The notes under the pieces: model-generated
Told to the model about the DNA's origin: nothing
What the model saw: only the letters and a program-made list of their open reading frames with translations
Databases searched by the model: none
Shown here: in pieces, positions 9,529-17,816 of the stretch
How positions within the stretch are numbered: position 1 is the first letter of the stretch
How the letters are laid out: the number at the start of each line of letters is the position of its first letter
Source: Microcella alkalica
GTDB taxonomy: Bacteria > Actinomycetota > Actinomycetes > Actinomycetales > Microbacteriaceae
DNA: 64,000 bases
Reading direction: 5' to 3'
NCBI RefSeq assembly: GCF_014137945.1
Contig: NZ_JACGWX010000002.1
Span: 310,001 to 374,000 of the forward strand
Made by a program: the position numbers and the translations under genes

Positions 9529-9728
9529 CGAGCAGGCCGCCCGCGCTGCGCCGAGTGAGCCTCGTGCGGCTCGCGCTCGTCGCTGCGCTCACGGGCCTCA
9601 TCATCGTCGCCGCGTCACCGTCCGCGGGGCCTCTCCGCGGCGTCGCGCGCGGCCTCCTCATCGTCGTCGCCCTCATGATCCTCGTGAGCTACCTCGTCGA
9701 GTATCTGCTCGCGCGTCAGCGGCGCTGA
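9525..9728 (+). CDS. Small two-helix membrane protein
   Basis: A 67 aa protein starting at GTG 9525, which overlaps the stop of the TetR gene. Two hydrophobic helices are visible (VRLALVAALTGLIIVAA and RGLLIVVALMILVSYLVEYLL), with a positive N-terminus and a C-terminal ARQRR. Function is unknown. The tight coupling to the regulator suggests co-expression. A longer reading from 9120 in the same frame is only a shadow of the regulator. Confidence 0.62.
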   Translation: MTSRPPALRRVSLVRLALVAALTGLIIVAASPSAGPLRGVARGLLIVVALMILVSYLVEYLLARQRR

Positions 9729-9802
9729 CCAGAGGCGCCGGCCCGGGGCGCCGGTCGCGCCATTCCCTGCCGAATCCCCGCTGCGCGTGCGATTCTCGAG
9801 TC

Positions 9803-10516
9803 ATGCCCGAGCAGCGACGCGCGACGCGACGCCGTCGTGCGCGCGGCCTGCGAGGGTCGGCCGTCGCGGGGCTGATCACCGCGATGCTCGCGCCGGGCAT
9901 CCTCGCCGCGTGCGCCCCGGTCGCGGTCGAGACGGCGGGCGGTCTCTCGGCTGTCGCGGCGAAGCGCGATCGCGTCGTCGAGCAGGCGCACGAGCGGTCG
10001 ATGCAGCGTCTGGCCGAGTTCGTGCGGGCCAAGTGGGGCCCGGTGTCGCTGCCCGACATCGTGGTCGATCGGTGGGTCGACTCCGCGGAGTGGGGCGGCG
10101 TGATGGCCGAGTGCCTCGCGTCGGCCGGTTTCCCCGGCGCGCGCGCGGCGGACGAGGGTCAGCGCATCGACTACAGCGGGGTGAACGTCGACTCCGCCCG
10201 CGAACTCTTCGCCGTCGATGTCGCGAGCTTCGACTGTCAGGGCCGGTACCCCGTCCGCTCGTGGTTCGCGGAATCCGTCCGCAGCGTTGAGCTGCCCTGG
10301 GCCTACGCGTACGCGACCTCCGAGCTCCCGGCCTGCCTCGCCCGGCACGGCTGGGCCGTCGTCGTCCCTCCCTCGAGCGCCGACTTCGACGCGGCGTGGC
10401 GGACCGACGAGTCCTACGACCCGTACGCCCTCGTCGGGTCCGACCCGCTCGAGCGGGCCTCCGCGAGCCTCCGCTGCCCCCCTCCTGAGGTCCTCCTCGA
10501 CGGAGCCTCGCCGTGA
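9803..10516 (+). CDS. Tandem paralogous lipoprotein 1
   Basis: Predicted lipoprotein of 237 aa with unknown function. An Arg-rich start is followed by a hydrophobic signal and lipobox LAAC (Cys37). The mature part shares a pattern with the next two genes: an N-terminal helix with KRDRVVEQ, a W-V motif (DRWV), AECL, a Cys in SFDCQG, LPACL, and a late Cys before Pro (LRCPPP). The four Cys after the lipid Cys are conserved in all three, so one or two disulfides outside the cell are likely. The gene overlaps the second copy by GTGA. No known domain was recognised. Confidence 0.8.
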   Translation: MPEQRRATRRRRARGLRGSAVAGLITAMLAPGILAACAPVAVETAGGLSAVAAKRDRVVEQAHERSMQRLAEFVRAKWGPVSLPDIVVDRWVDSAEWGGVMAECLASAGFPGARAADEGQRIDYSGVNVDSARELFAVDVASFDCQGRYPVRSWFAESVRSVELPWAYAYATSELPACLARHGWAVVVPPSSADFDAAWRTDESYDPYALVGSDPLERASASLRCPPPEVLLDGASP

Positions 10517-11241
10517 TCCCCGATCCGGATCGACCCCGTCGCGGTCGCCGCCGCCGCGCGGCTGCGCCGATCGCCGGGCTCACGGCGATCGCTTTCGCCG
10601 GGTGCGCCGCCCTCCCCGCGCAGCCGACGGTCACGATCGAGGATGTCGCCGCCGAGCGATCGGCGACCATCTCGTCCCAGTGGCGCGCGGCCGTCGCCCA
10701 CTCGACGCGGTTCGTGCGCGAGCGATGGCCCGAGGCGGAGCTCGAGGTCGCCTTCGACCGGTGGGTCCCGGTCGAGGCCATCGATGAGGCACGCGCCGCG
10801 TGCCTGAGCGAAACGCTCGGTCGCGAGGTCACAGTGACCGAGGCGAGCGGGCTCCTGCAGGTCGGCCCCGGGCCAATCTCCGAGCCCGCGTGGACGGCTA
10901 CCGTCGCCGACATCGGCTGCGGGCTGTCGGTGCAGCCGTGGAGCTCCCTCTACCCCTTCGGCGGCCCCGTCGAGCGCCAGTGGGTGCGCGAGCAGCTGGT
11001 CGTCGAGCTTCCCGCGTGCGCGAGCAGCGTGGGCGCTCGGCTCGTCGTGCCGGACATCGCCGCGGCGGTCGACGGCGCGATCTTCCCCACGAGCGTCGGC
11101 CGATCGGTGAGCGCGATGCAGAGCGTGTGGCCGCACGTCGAGATCGTCGGGGACCCGCTCGTCCGAGCGCGCGTCCTCACGCAGTGCGCCGACCCCGGTC
11201 AGGTGCTGCTCGGTCTCGAGCCTCCGGAGATCGTGCCGTGA
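10513..11241 (+). CDS. Tandem paralogous lipoprotein 2
   Basis: Second copy, 242 aa, from GTG 10513 overlapping the stop of copy 1. Signal and lipobox are FAGC (Cys31). The mature protein repeats the shared pattern: VAAERSATI, FDRWVP, AACL, DIGCGL, ELPACA, and TQCADPGQ near the end. Similarity to copies 1 and 3 is low overall and held by the Cys, Trp and Pro positions, so the duplication is old or the family evolves fast. It is coupled to copy 3 by another GTGA overlap. Confidence 0.8.
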   Translation: MIPDPDRPRRGRRRRAAAPIAGLTAIAFAGCAALPAQPTVTIEDVAAERSATISSQWRAAVAHSTRFVRERWPEAELEVAFDRWVPVEAIDEARAACLSETLGREVTVTEASGLLQVGPGPISEPAWTATVADIGCGLSVQPWSSLYPFGGPVERQWVREQLVVELPACASSVGARLVVPDIAAAVDGAIFPTSVGRSVSAMQSVWPHVEIVGDPLVRARVLTQCADPGQVLLGLEPPEIVP

Positions 11242-11915
11242 GCAGGGCGCCGCGCCGATCGTCGCCAGCGCTCCTGCTCGGCGCTCTCGCGATCGCGTGC
11301 GGCGGATGCGCGACCGTCGAGCCGGCGAGCGTGAGCCTCGAGCTCGTCGCCGCGGAGCGGGCGGAGCGGCTCGTGGGTCTCTGGTTCGACAGCACGCAGT
11401 CCACCCAGCGCGAGCTGCGCGATCATTGGCCGGAATCGCCGCCGCTGAGCTTCGGGTTCACCGAGTGGGTCCACCCGTCCGACTACCGGGAACGGCTGCT
11501 GGAGTGCGTCTCCGACCGGCTGGGCCGGCCTGCGGAGATCGGGGGCGCCCCGATCGCAGGCGAGGAGCCCTGGGCGCCGGCGAGCGCCGAGGCGCTCTGC
11601 CGCCACGAGTTCCCCCCGTTCACAAGCGAGATCTCTCTCGAGGGGCCGATCGAGGCGCGATGGCTCGACGCCCAGCTGACCACGGCGCTGCCCGCGTGCG
11701 TGCGCGCCTTCGGCGGTCGGCTCGACATCGCCGACACGCGCGCGATCATCGACGCCATCCGCGACCGGCCGTTCAGCTCGGACGGACCGCGCGACATCTG
11801 GTCGATCGTCGCCGTGACGGGCGTGACCGCTCTCGATCGCGCCGCGATGCGCGCGACGTGCCCCGACCCCGCGCTCGCACTCGATGAGCTGCCTCTGCCG
11901 GTCATCGACCGCTGA
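11238..11915 (+). CDS. Tandem paralogous lipoprotein 3
   Basis: Third copy, 225 aa, from GTG 11238. The hydrophobic signal is LLLGALAIACGGC; either Cys21 or Cys24 could be the lipidated residue, and the lipobox is weaker than in the other copies. The shared pattern is VAAERAERLV, TEWVHP, LECVSD, ALCRHE, ALPACV and ATCPDP. Copies 2 and 3 are closer to each other than to copy 1. The last gene of the coupled triplet. Function is unknown; a surface or septal complex of three related subunits is one possibility. Confidence 0.8.
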   Translation: MSRAPRRSSPALLLGALAIACGGCATVEPASVSLELVAAERAERLVGLWFDSTQSTQRELRDHWPESPPLSFGFTEWVHPSDYRERLLECVSDRLGRPAEIGGAPIAGEEPWAPASAEALCRHEFPPFTSEISLEGPIEARWLDAQLTTALPACVRAFGGRLDIADTRAIIDAIRDRPFSSDGPRDIWSIVAVTGVTALDRAAMRATCPDPALALDELPLPVIDR

Positions 11916-11979
11916 TCGCCGCTCCGAGTTCACGCGCGCATCCCAGCCGCGCACGAGCGACGCGCCGCACAATGTCCCC

Positions 11980-12468
11980 ATGCCCTCGGACGAGCTCCTG
12001 CGCCCCGTCGCCGTCGTGCGCGCGGGGGCGGGGGCGTGGGGCGTTCGGCTGGCGCTCGCCGCGATCGCGATGACGGGCGCCGCGACGGGGATCGTCCTCG
12101 GGGTCGCGCCCCCCGGCATCCTCACGGGCCTCCTCATCGCGGTCGCGATCGGCGGCTTCCTGCTCCTCGCCGCGAGCGCCGCCCAGATCACGACGCGCTG
12201 GCGCACGAGTCTGCGATCCGACGGCTGGTCGCTCGTCGTCCGAGCTCCCTTCGCTGTCGCCGAGCACTCCTACGGCCACGAGCTCGCAATCGGACGCTGG
12301 CTCGACTCCCGACGCGGCCGACCCGAGCTGTGGGTAATCGAGTCCGGGCGCATCGCGACCCCCATCGGCGACGCGCTCGATCCGTTGCGCGTCGAGGCGT
12401 TCGCGCTGCAGGTCGGCGTGCCCGTGCTCGATATCGACGGCGATCCCCCGAGCGGGCGCAGTGCCTAG
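11980..12468 (+). CDS. Membrane protein with two helices, unknown
   Basis: 162 aa. Two adjacent membrane helices occupy about residues 22-68, followed by a soluble domain of about 90 residues (TRWRTSLRSDGWSLVVRAPF onward) with beta-strand-like alternation. This resembles small proteins with a PH-like domain after two helices, but I do not recognise a family. The ATG start has no clear ribosome site. It lies 9 bases before the oxidoreductase gene and after the lipoprotein triplet. Confidence 0.6.
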   Translation: MPSDELLRPVAVVRAGAGAWGVRLALAAIAMTGAATGIVLGVAPPGILTGLLIAVAIGGFLLLAASAAQITTRWRTSLRSDGWSLVVRAPFAVAEHSYGHELAIGRWLDSRRGRPELWVIESGRIATPIGDALDPLRVEAFALQVGVPVLDIDGDPPSGRSA

Positions 12469-12477
12469 GCTGGGCCC

Positions 12478-13449
12478 ATGAGCGCTCGGCCCCGCCCCTC
12501 CCGCGTCGTCCGGTACCACGAGCGCGGCGGGCCGGAGGTGCTGCTGTTCGAGACCGTCGAGGTCGCGCCGCCCGCCGCCGGCGAGGTGCGGGTGCGGTTC
12601 GCCGCAGGCGGCCTCAACCCGGTCGACGCGAAGATCCGCTCCGGGCGCTCGCGCATCGTCCTGACGCTCCCTGTCGACGTCGGGCGCGAGTTCTCGGGCG
12701 TCGTGGAGGCCGTCGGCGCCGGTGTGGATTCCGTCGCGATCGGCGACGCGGTCTTCGGGTCCATCCCTCAGGGCGCCTTCGCCGACTGGGTGATCGCCCC
12801 TGCGAGCGTCATCGCGCGCGTGCCGGAGGCAGTCCCGCTCGAGGTGGCGGCGGGGCTCGCCCTCGCGGGGCAGACGGCGTGGGATGCTCTCGACTCGCAG
12901 GGCCTCGCCTCGGGCGACACGATCGTCGTGAGCGCGGCGGCGGGCGGGGTCGGCGGCATCCTGAGTCAACTCGCGGTCGGGCGCGGCATCCGGGTCATCG
13001 GCACGGCCGGTCCCGCCAACCACGACTGGCTGCGTGAGCGCGGCGTGGAGCCGGTGCTCTACGGCGACGGCCTTCGCGAGCGACTCGCCACGGCGGCGCC
13101 CGACGGCATCACGGCGGTCTTCGACCAGGCGGGCGCGGAGACGATCGAGGCGGCGCTCGCGCTCGGCGTGCCGCCCGAGCGCATCAACACGATCGCCACC
13201 GATGCGAGCGCCTACGGGGTGCGGGGCGTGGGGCGCGGCGCGGTGCATCCGCCGACGCTGGATGCCCTCGCCGCGCTCGTCGCGGCGAGCGCGCTCGACG
13301 TGCCCATCGCCGCCTCGTTCCCGCTCAGCGAGGTGCGCGAGGCGTTCGCGTTCCTCGAGGCGGGGCATCTGCGTGGCAAGGTCGTCGTGACGGCGGACGC
13401 CGACGAAGACACTGCGCCGACGACAGCGGCGGGCGCGCCGACGCGCTGA
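12478..13449 (+). CDS. Zinc-less NADPH:quinone reductase-like oxidoreductase
   Basis: Medium-chain dehydrogenase/reductase superfamily, 323 aa. The N-terminal GroES-like domain has GLNPVDAKIRSG and VGREFSGVVEAVG; the Rossmann domain has AAAGGVGGILSQLA (about residues 160-175). Zinc ligands of alcohol dehydrogenases are absent, so a quinone or enone reductase using NADPH is most likely; the substrate is unknown. It appears leaderless: taggct lies six bases before ATG. It is the last gene before the pnp promoter. Confidence 0.85.
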   Translation: MSARPRPSRVVRYHERGGPEVLLFETVEVAPPAAGEVRVRFAAGGLNPVDAKIRSGRSRIVLTLPVDVGREFSGVVEAVGAGVDSVAIGDAVFGSIPQGAFADWVIAPASVIARVPEAVPLEVAAGLALAGQTAWDALDSQGLASGDTIVVSAAAGGVGGILSQLAVGRGIRVIGTAGPANHDWLRERGVEPVLYGDGLRERLATAAPDGITAVFDQAGAETIEAALALGVPPERINTIATDASAYGVRGVGRGAVHPPTLDALAALVAASALDVPIAASFPLSEVREAFAFLEAGHLRGKVVVTADADEDTAPTTAAGAPTR

Positions 13450-13485
13450 GCGCGCCGCTCACTAGGCCGCGACACGCCGGGCTGA

Positions 13486-13491
13486 TAGCCT
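13486..13491 (+). promoter_or_regulatory. Likely -10 box of pnp
   Basis: tagcct fits the TANNNT pattern and gives a leader of about 245 bases before pnp. The leader holds short inverted repeats (tcacc-ggt-ggtga at 13556-13568 and gcatcc/ggatgc near 13691-13708). Such leaders are processed by RNase III in pnp autoregulation of other bacteria; here that is only a possibility. Confidence 0.35.
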
Positions 13492-13742
13492 GGACGAGGC
13501 GCGGTTCCGCGTCGCTCAAGTGAATACCGCACGGAGCAGGCCGGCTCGAAGCTGGTCACCGGTGGTGATCTCCCGTCTCGCAGCGCTCGCGCAGCGCCGG
13601 AACGGTGGATGTCTACTGTTGGCCAGAGCAGACCCGGCGGCATCACGCCGACGTCCCTTCCTGCCCGCTCCTGCTCCGCGCGCCGCGCTGCGCATCCGCT
13701 ACGGGATGCCCGGCGCACAGACGTGTAAGGAGACAGACCTCA

Positions 13743-16016
13743 ATGGAAGGTCCTGAAATCAAGTTCGCCGAGACCGTTCTCGACAACGGCAAGTACGGCA
13801 CCCGCACCGTCCGGTTCGAGACCGGTCGTCTCGCGCAGCAGGCGCAGGGCGCCGTCGCCGCGTACCTCGACGAGGAGACCATGCTGCTGAGCGCGACGAG
13901 CGCCGGCAAGCACCCCCGCGAGGGCTTCGACTTCTTCCCCCTGACGGTCGACGTGGAAGAGCGCGCGTACGCCGCGGGCAAGATCCCCGGCTCGTTCTTC
14001 CGTCGCGAGGGCCGCCCCTCGACCGAGGCCATCCTCGTGTGCCGCCTCATCGACCGCCCGCTGCGCCCGACCTTCATCGAGGGCCTGCGCAACGAGGTGC
14101 AGATCGTCATCACGGTGCTCAGCATCGCGCCCGACGAGTTCTACGACGCCCTCGCGATCAACGCCGCGAGCGCCTCGACCCAGATCTCGGGCCTGCCCTT
14201 CAGCGGCCCGATCGCGTCCGTCCGTCTGGCGCTCATGCCCGACAACGCGGGCGGCGGCCAGTGGGTCGCGTTCCCGAAGCACAGTCAGCTCGCCGAGGCC
14301 GTCTTCGACATCATCGTCGCCGGTCGCGTCGTCACCAACGCCGATGGCAGCGAGGACGTCGCCATCACGATGGTCGAGGCCGAGGCCACCGAGGGCGCCT
14401 GGCACCTCATCCAGGGCGGTGCCGTGAAGCCGAACGAGGAGATCGTGGCTCAGGGCCTCGAGGCCTCGAAGCCGTTCATCATGCAGCTCGCGAAGGCCCA
14501 GCAGGAGCTCGCCGCGCAGTCGGCGAAGGAGATCCAGGACTACCCGGTCTTCCTCGCCTACAGCGCCGAGCTCTACAGCGCCGTCGACGAGATCGCTCAC
14601 GGCGAGCTCGCGGGCGTCTACCAGATCGCCGACAAGGCCCAGCGCCAGGCGGCAGACGACGACCTCAAGGCGCGCGTCAAGGTCGCCGTCGAGGGCCGCA
14701 TCGCCGCGGGCGAGCTGCCCGAGGAGTCGCTGAAGGACTTCGGTGCCGCGTACAAGTCGGTGTCGAAGAAGATCATGCGCACGCGCGTGCTCACCGAGGG
14801 CGTCCGCATCGACGGCCGGGGCCTCGCCGACATCCGCGCGCTCGACGCCGAGGTGCAGGTCATCCCGCGCGTCCACGGCTCGGCGATCTTCCAGCGCGGC
14901 GAGACGCAGATCCTCGGCGTCACGACCTTGAACATGCTCAAGATGGAGCAGCAGATCGACTCGCTGAACCCCGTCACGAGCAAGCGCTACCTGCACCACT
15001 ACAACTTCCCGCCCTACTCGACCGGTGAGACCGGCCGCGTCGGGAGCCCCAAGCGTCGCGAGATCGGGCACGGCTTCCTCGCCGAGCGCGCCCTCGTGCC
15101 GGTTCTGCCGAGCCGCGAGGAGTTCCCCTACGCGATCCGTCAGGTCAGCGAGGCCATGAGCTCCAACGGCTCGACCTCGATGGGCTCCGTCTGCGCGTCG
15201 ACGCTGTCGCTTCTCAACGCCGGTGTGCCGCTGCGCGCGCCGGTCGCGGGCATCGCGATGGGCCTCATCAGCGACCAGGTCGACGGCGAGACGCGCTACG
15301 CCGCTCTCACCGACATCCTCGGCGCGGAGGACGCCCTCGGCGACATGGACTTCAAGGTCGCCGGTACGAGTGAGTTCGTCACGGCCATCCAGCTCGACAC
15401 CAAGCTCGACGGCATCCCGTCGTCGGTGCTGCAGCAGGCGCTCGGCCAGGCGAAGGACGCCCGCATGGCGATCCTCGCGGTCATGAACCAGGCGATCGAC
15501 GCCCCCGACGAGATGGCACCCACGGCTCCTCGCGTCATCAGCGTGCAGATCCCCGTAGACAAGATCGGCGAGCTGATCGGCCCGAAGGGCAAGACGATCA
15601 ACTCGATCCAGGACGAGACCGGCGCTCAGATCTCGATCGAGGAGGACGGCACGGTGTACATCGGCGCCGTCGACGGACCCTCGGCCGAGGCCGCCCGTGC
15701 GCGCGTCAACCAGATCGCGAACCCGATCAACCCGGAGGTGGGCGAGCAGTACCTCGGCACCGTCGTGAAGCTCGCGGCCTTCGGTGCGTTCGTCTCGCTC
15801 ATGCCCGGCAAGGACGGCCTGCTGCACATCAGCGAGGTCCGCAAGCTCGCCGGCGGCAAGCGCGTCGAGAACGTCGAGGACGTCCTCAGCGTGGGTCAGA
15901 AGATCCTCGTCGAGATCACGAAGACCGACGACCGTGGGAAGCTCTCGCTGGCCCCGGTTCTCGCCGAGGGCGAGGGCGACGCCGCTGCGGCGCCCGAGGA
16001 GGGCGAGGACGCATAG
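13743..16016 (+). CDS. pnp: Polyribonucleotide nucleotidyltransferase (PNPase)
   Basis: Phosphorolytic 3'-5' exoribonuclease, 757 aa, a normal length. Two RNase PH domains are followed by KH (about 600-660, [15 protein letters not shown]) and S1 (about 665-740, [15 protein letters not shown] and LLHISEV). It has an acidic, Ala-rich tail. ATG 13743 is chosen for the aaggag site at about ten bases and the conserved [10 protein letters not shown] start; an in-frame extension from 13605 is rejected. It trims and recycles mRNA with the RNase J encoded at 31068. It is followed by a strong terminator. Confidence 0.97.
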   Translation: MEGPEIKFAETVLDNGKYGTRTVRFETGRLAQQAQGAVAAYLDEETMLLSATSAGKHPREGFDFFPLTVDVEERAYAAGKIPGSFFRREGRPSTEAILVCRLIDRPLRPTFIEGLRNEVQIVITVLSIAPDEFYDALAINAASASTQISGLPFSGPIASVRLALMPDNAGGGQWVAFPKHSQLAEAVFDIIVAGRVVTNADGSEDVAITMVEAEATEGAWHLIQGGAVKPNEEIVAQGLEASKPFIMQLAKAQQELAAQSAKEIQDYPVFLAYSAELYSAVDEIAHGELAGVYQIADKAQRQAADDDLKARVKVAVEGRIAAGELPEESLKDFGAAYKSVSKKIMRTRVLTEGVRIDGRGLADIRALDAEVQVIPRVHGSAIFQRGETQILGVTTLNMLKMEQQIDSLNPVTSKRYLHHYNFPPYSTGETGRVGSPKRREIGHGFLAERALVPVLPSREEFPYAIRQVSEAMSSNGSTSMGSVCASTLSLLNAGVPLRAPVAGIAMGLISDQVDGETRYAALTDILGAEDALGDMDFKVAGTSEFVTAIQLDTKLDGIPSSVLQQALGQAKDARMAILAVMNQAIDAPDEMAPTAPRVISVQIPVDKIGELIGPKGKTINSIQDETGAQISIEEDGTVYIGAVDGPSAEAARARVNQIANPINPEVGEQYLGTVVKLAAFGAFVSLMPGKDGLLHISEVRKLAGGKRVENVEDVLSVGQKILVEITKTDDRGKLSLAPVLAEGEGDAAAAPEEGEDA

Positions 16017-16043
16017 TCCCCACCTCCCGCTGAACGACCGGAT

Positions 16044-16078
16044 GCCCGCCCCCGGGTATCCGTCGTCCGGGGGCGGGC
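16044..16078 (+). terminator. Terminator between pnp and the PEBP gene
   Basis: gcccgcccccg and cgggggcgggc form a perfect eleven-pair stem with a 13-base loop. It lies 27 bases after the pnp stop and just before the convergent PEBP gene, so it may serve both strands. Confidence 0.75.
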
Positions 16079-16096
16079 GCTGCGGCCCGACGCGCG

Positions 16097-16627
16097 CTAC
16101 TCGGTCCGCGAGAGCCCTGACAGCACGGCGCGCCCCACGAGGTGGTCGCGGAGGATGAAGCCGAGTAGCGCGGGCGTCGCATCCTCCGGCACCTCGATCG
16201 CGGTCACATCGAGCGCGTTGACGATGAAATAGTAGCGGTGATCGCCGTGACCCGCGGGCGGAGCCGCGCCGAGGAAGCGCTTGAGACGCAGCTCGTTCGA
16301 GACCGTCACGGCGCCCTCCGGCAGGAGGCCCGCATCCGGATCACCTGCGTTCGCGGGGAGGGAGGTGCACGAAGCGGGCACGTTGTAGACGGCCCAGTGC
16401 CACCAGCCGCTGCCGGTCGGCGCGTCGGGGTCGTACATCATGACGACGTAGCTCTCGGTCCCCTCGGGCGCGCCGCTCCACTCCAGGGCGGGGGAGCGGT
16501 CGTCTCCGCCCGCCCCCGCGATTCCCGATCGGGCCCATTGGGGCAGGTCCTCGCCCTCGACGAGGTCGGGGCTCGAGAGCTCGAAGGTCGGAACGTCGGG
16601 CAGTCGCCAGAACGGGTCGTTGGTCAC
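16097..16627 (-). CDS. YbhB/YbcL-type PEBP-family protein
   Basis: Phosphatidylethanolamine-binding-protein-like (Raf kinase inhibitor-like) protein, 176 aa, in the usual size range. Family signatures are SPALEWSGAPEGTESYVVMMYDPDAPTG split across about residues 45-75, WWHWAVYNVP, and GHGDHRYYFIVNAL. The biochemical role of bacterial members is not established. The start is GTG 16627, with ggagg five bases upstream; a longer frame to 16816 is rejected. It is divergent from the rhodopsin gene. Confidence 0.88.
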   Translation of the reverse strand: MTNDPFWRLPDVPTFELSSPDLVEGEDLPQWARSGIAGAGGDDRSPALEWSGAPEGTESYVVMMYDPDAPTGSGWWHWAVYNVPASCTSLPANAGDPDAGLLPEGAVTVSNELRLKRFLGAAPPAGHGDHRYYFIVNALDVTAIEVPEDATPALLGFILRDHLVGRAVLSGLSRTE

Positions 16628-16779
16628 AGAGGCCTCCTGCAGGCTCGATCCAGAACTCGGATACTCCCGCCGTGCCACCCGGCAGGATGCCTCAACTCTA
16701 TGCGAATTCATGCAGTTGTTCCCCAGGTGACGCACAGCGCGCTCAAGCCGCTCTGGGGGTGGATTCCGACGCTCGACGA

Positions 16780-16785
16780 TAGATT
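16780..16785 (+). promoter_or_regulatory. Candidate -10 box of the rhodopsin gene
   Basis: tagatt lies 97 bases before the rhodopsin GTG in the 254-base divergent region. On the other strand tagagt (bases actcta at 16691-16696) could serve the PEBP gene. Neither has a clear -35, and no known light or oxygen regulator site is seen. Confidence 0.35.
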
Positions 16786-16881
16786 CGCGATCGTCACCCA
16801 TCCCGGAGGGGCCCACAACCCGATGGAGTCATCGCCGCCGCTCGCCCCCGAGCGGCGCTTCACACGATTCGAAGGAGAATT

Positions 16882-17616
16882 GTGGACTTCCAGATTGTGC
16901 AGGCGTTCTTCATGCTCGGCTTCGTCGCCATGGCGGCGGGCACGCTGTGGTTCATCATGGAGCGGAACGATCTCAAGCCTGAGCTGAGGTCGGTCGCGAC
17001 GTACGCCGCCGTCATCACGTTCGTGGCGGCGATCCTCTACTACGTCATGAAGGACATGGTCGCGTTCCCCGGCGGCGCGATCGACGCGGCGGCCGTCGAG
17101 GCCACCACCCCCGTCCGATACATCGACTGGCTCATCACGACGCCGCTGCTGCTCATCGAGTTCGGCATCATCGTCGCGCTCGCCGGCGCGGCGAAGAAGG
17201 GCCTCATCACGAAGCTCGTCATCGCCGACATCATCATGATCGCCACCGGCTACCTCGGCGAGGTGGGCGAGCCCGGCTCGGCCGGAAACGTGATCTTCTT
17301 CGTGATCTCGGTGCTCGCGTGGCTCTACATCGTCTACGCGGTCTTCACCGTCAAGGTGTCGGGCGCTCCGGAGCATGTTCGTCGCGCGGTCTGGATCATG
17401 CGACTGTTCGTGATCATCGGCTGGTCGATCTACCCGCTGGCCACCGCGACCCAGGAGTTCCTCGAGCTCAGCGGCAGCGACATCGGACTCGCCGTCGGCA
17501 TCGCCGCGGTGATCTACGTGATCGCCGACGTGCTCAACAAGGTCGGCTTCGGCATCGTCGCGGTCAACGCGGCGAAGAAGTCGTCGGGCATCGACGAGGT
17601 GCACCCCGCCTCGTAG
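16882..17616 (+). CDS. Microbial rhodopsin, proton-pump type
   Basis: Seven-helix retinal protein, 244 aa. Helix C reads RYIDWLITTPLLLIEF, giving proton acceptor Asp82, Thr86 and donor Glu93: the DTE set of proteorhodopsin-type outward proton pumps. The residue matching proteorhodopsin 105 is Leu90, which predicts green absorption. Helix G carries Asp216 and the retinal Schiff-base Lys220 (ADVLNK). GWSIYPLA marks helix F. Helix B lacks the conserved His of proteorhodopsin and xanthorhodopsin; a Leu52 or Tyr53 stands there. A gaaggag site precedes GTG. It is monocistronic with a strong terminator, and no retinal or carotenoid genes are in the window. Confidence 0.95.
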   Translation: MDFQIVQAFFMLGFVAMAAGTLWFIMERNDLKPELRSVATYAAVITFVAAILYYVMKDMVAFPGGAIDAAAVEATTPVRYIDWLITTPLLLIEFGIIVALAGAAKKGLITKLVIADIIMIATGYLGEVGEPGSAGNVIFFVISVLAWLYIVYAVFTVKVSGAPEHVRRAVWIMRLFVIIGWSIYPLATATQEFLELSGSDIGLAVGIAAVIYVIADVLNKVGFGIVAVNAAKKSSGIDEVHPAS

Positions 17617-17632
17617 CCCGTCAGAGAACCCC

Positions 17633-17666
17633 GATGCGGTCGCGCCTGTGGGGGCGCGGCCGCATC
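17633..17666 (+). terminator. Terminator after rhodopsin gene
   Basis: A fourteen-pair stem with a single G-U pair (arms 17633-17646 and 17653-17666, loop tgtggg), 16 bases after the stop. Confidence 0.8.
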
Positions 17667-17816
17667 GTGGCTCTCAGGCCGGGTCTTCGCCGGCCGTCGC
17701 TCGCCACGGTTGCATAACGATCGCGTGGCGGAGTCGAGCAGTCGTCGTCTCGAGCGTTACCGTCTGGCCACGAACCGCACGCGCGGCTACCACGCCGCAG
17801 CTCGAAAGGCCCCACC

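Noticed and set aside
13605-13742. N-terminal extension of pnp
   Set aside because: The family starts at [10 protein letters not shown] with a good ribosome site; the upstream part is Arg/Cys-rich leader sequence.
13740-15827. Minus-strand frame of 695 codons opposite pnp
   Set aside because: Shadow of the pnp codon pattern; no family resemblance and no ribosome site.
16882-17616. Carotenoid-antenna rhodopsin with local retinal genes
   Set aside because: A Phe appears at the fenestration position in ungapped comparison and no carotenoid or retinal gene is in the window.
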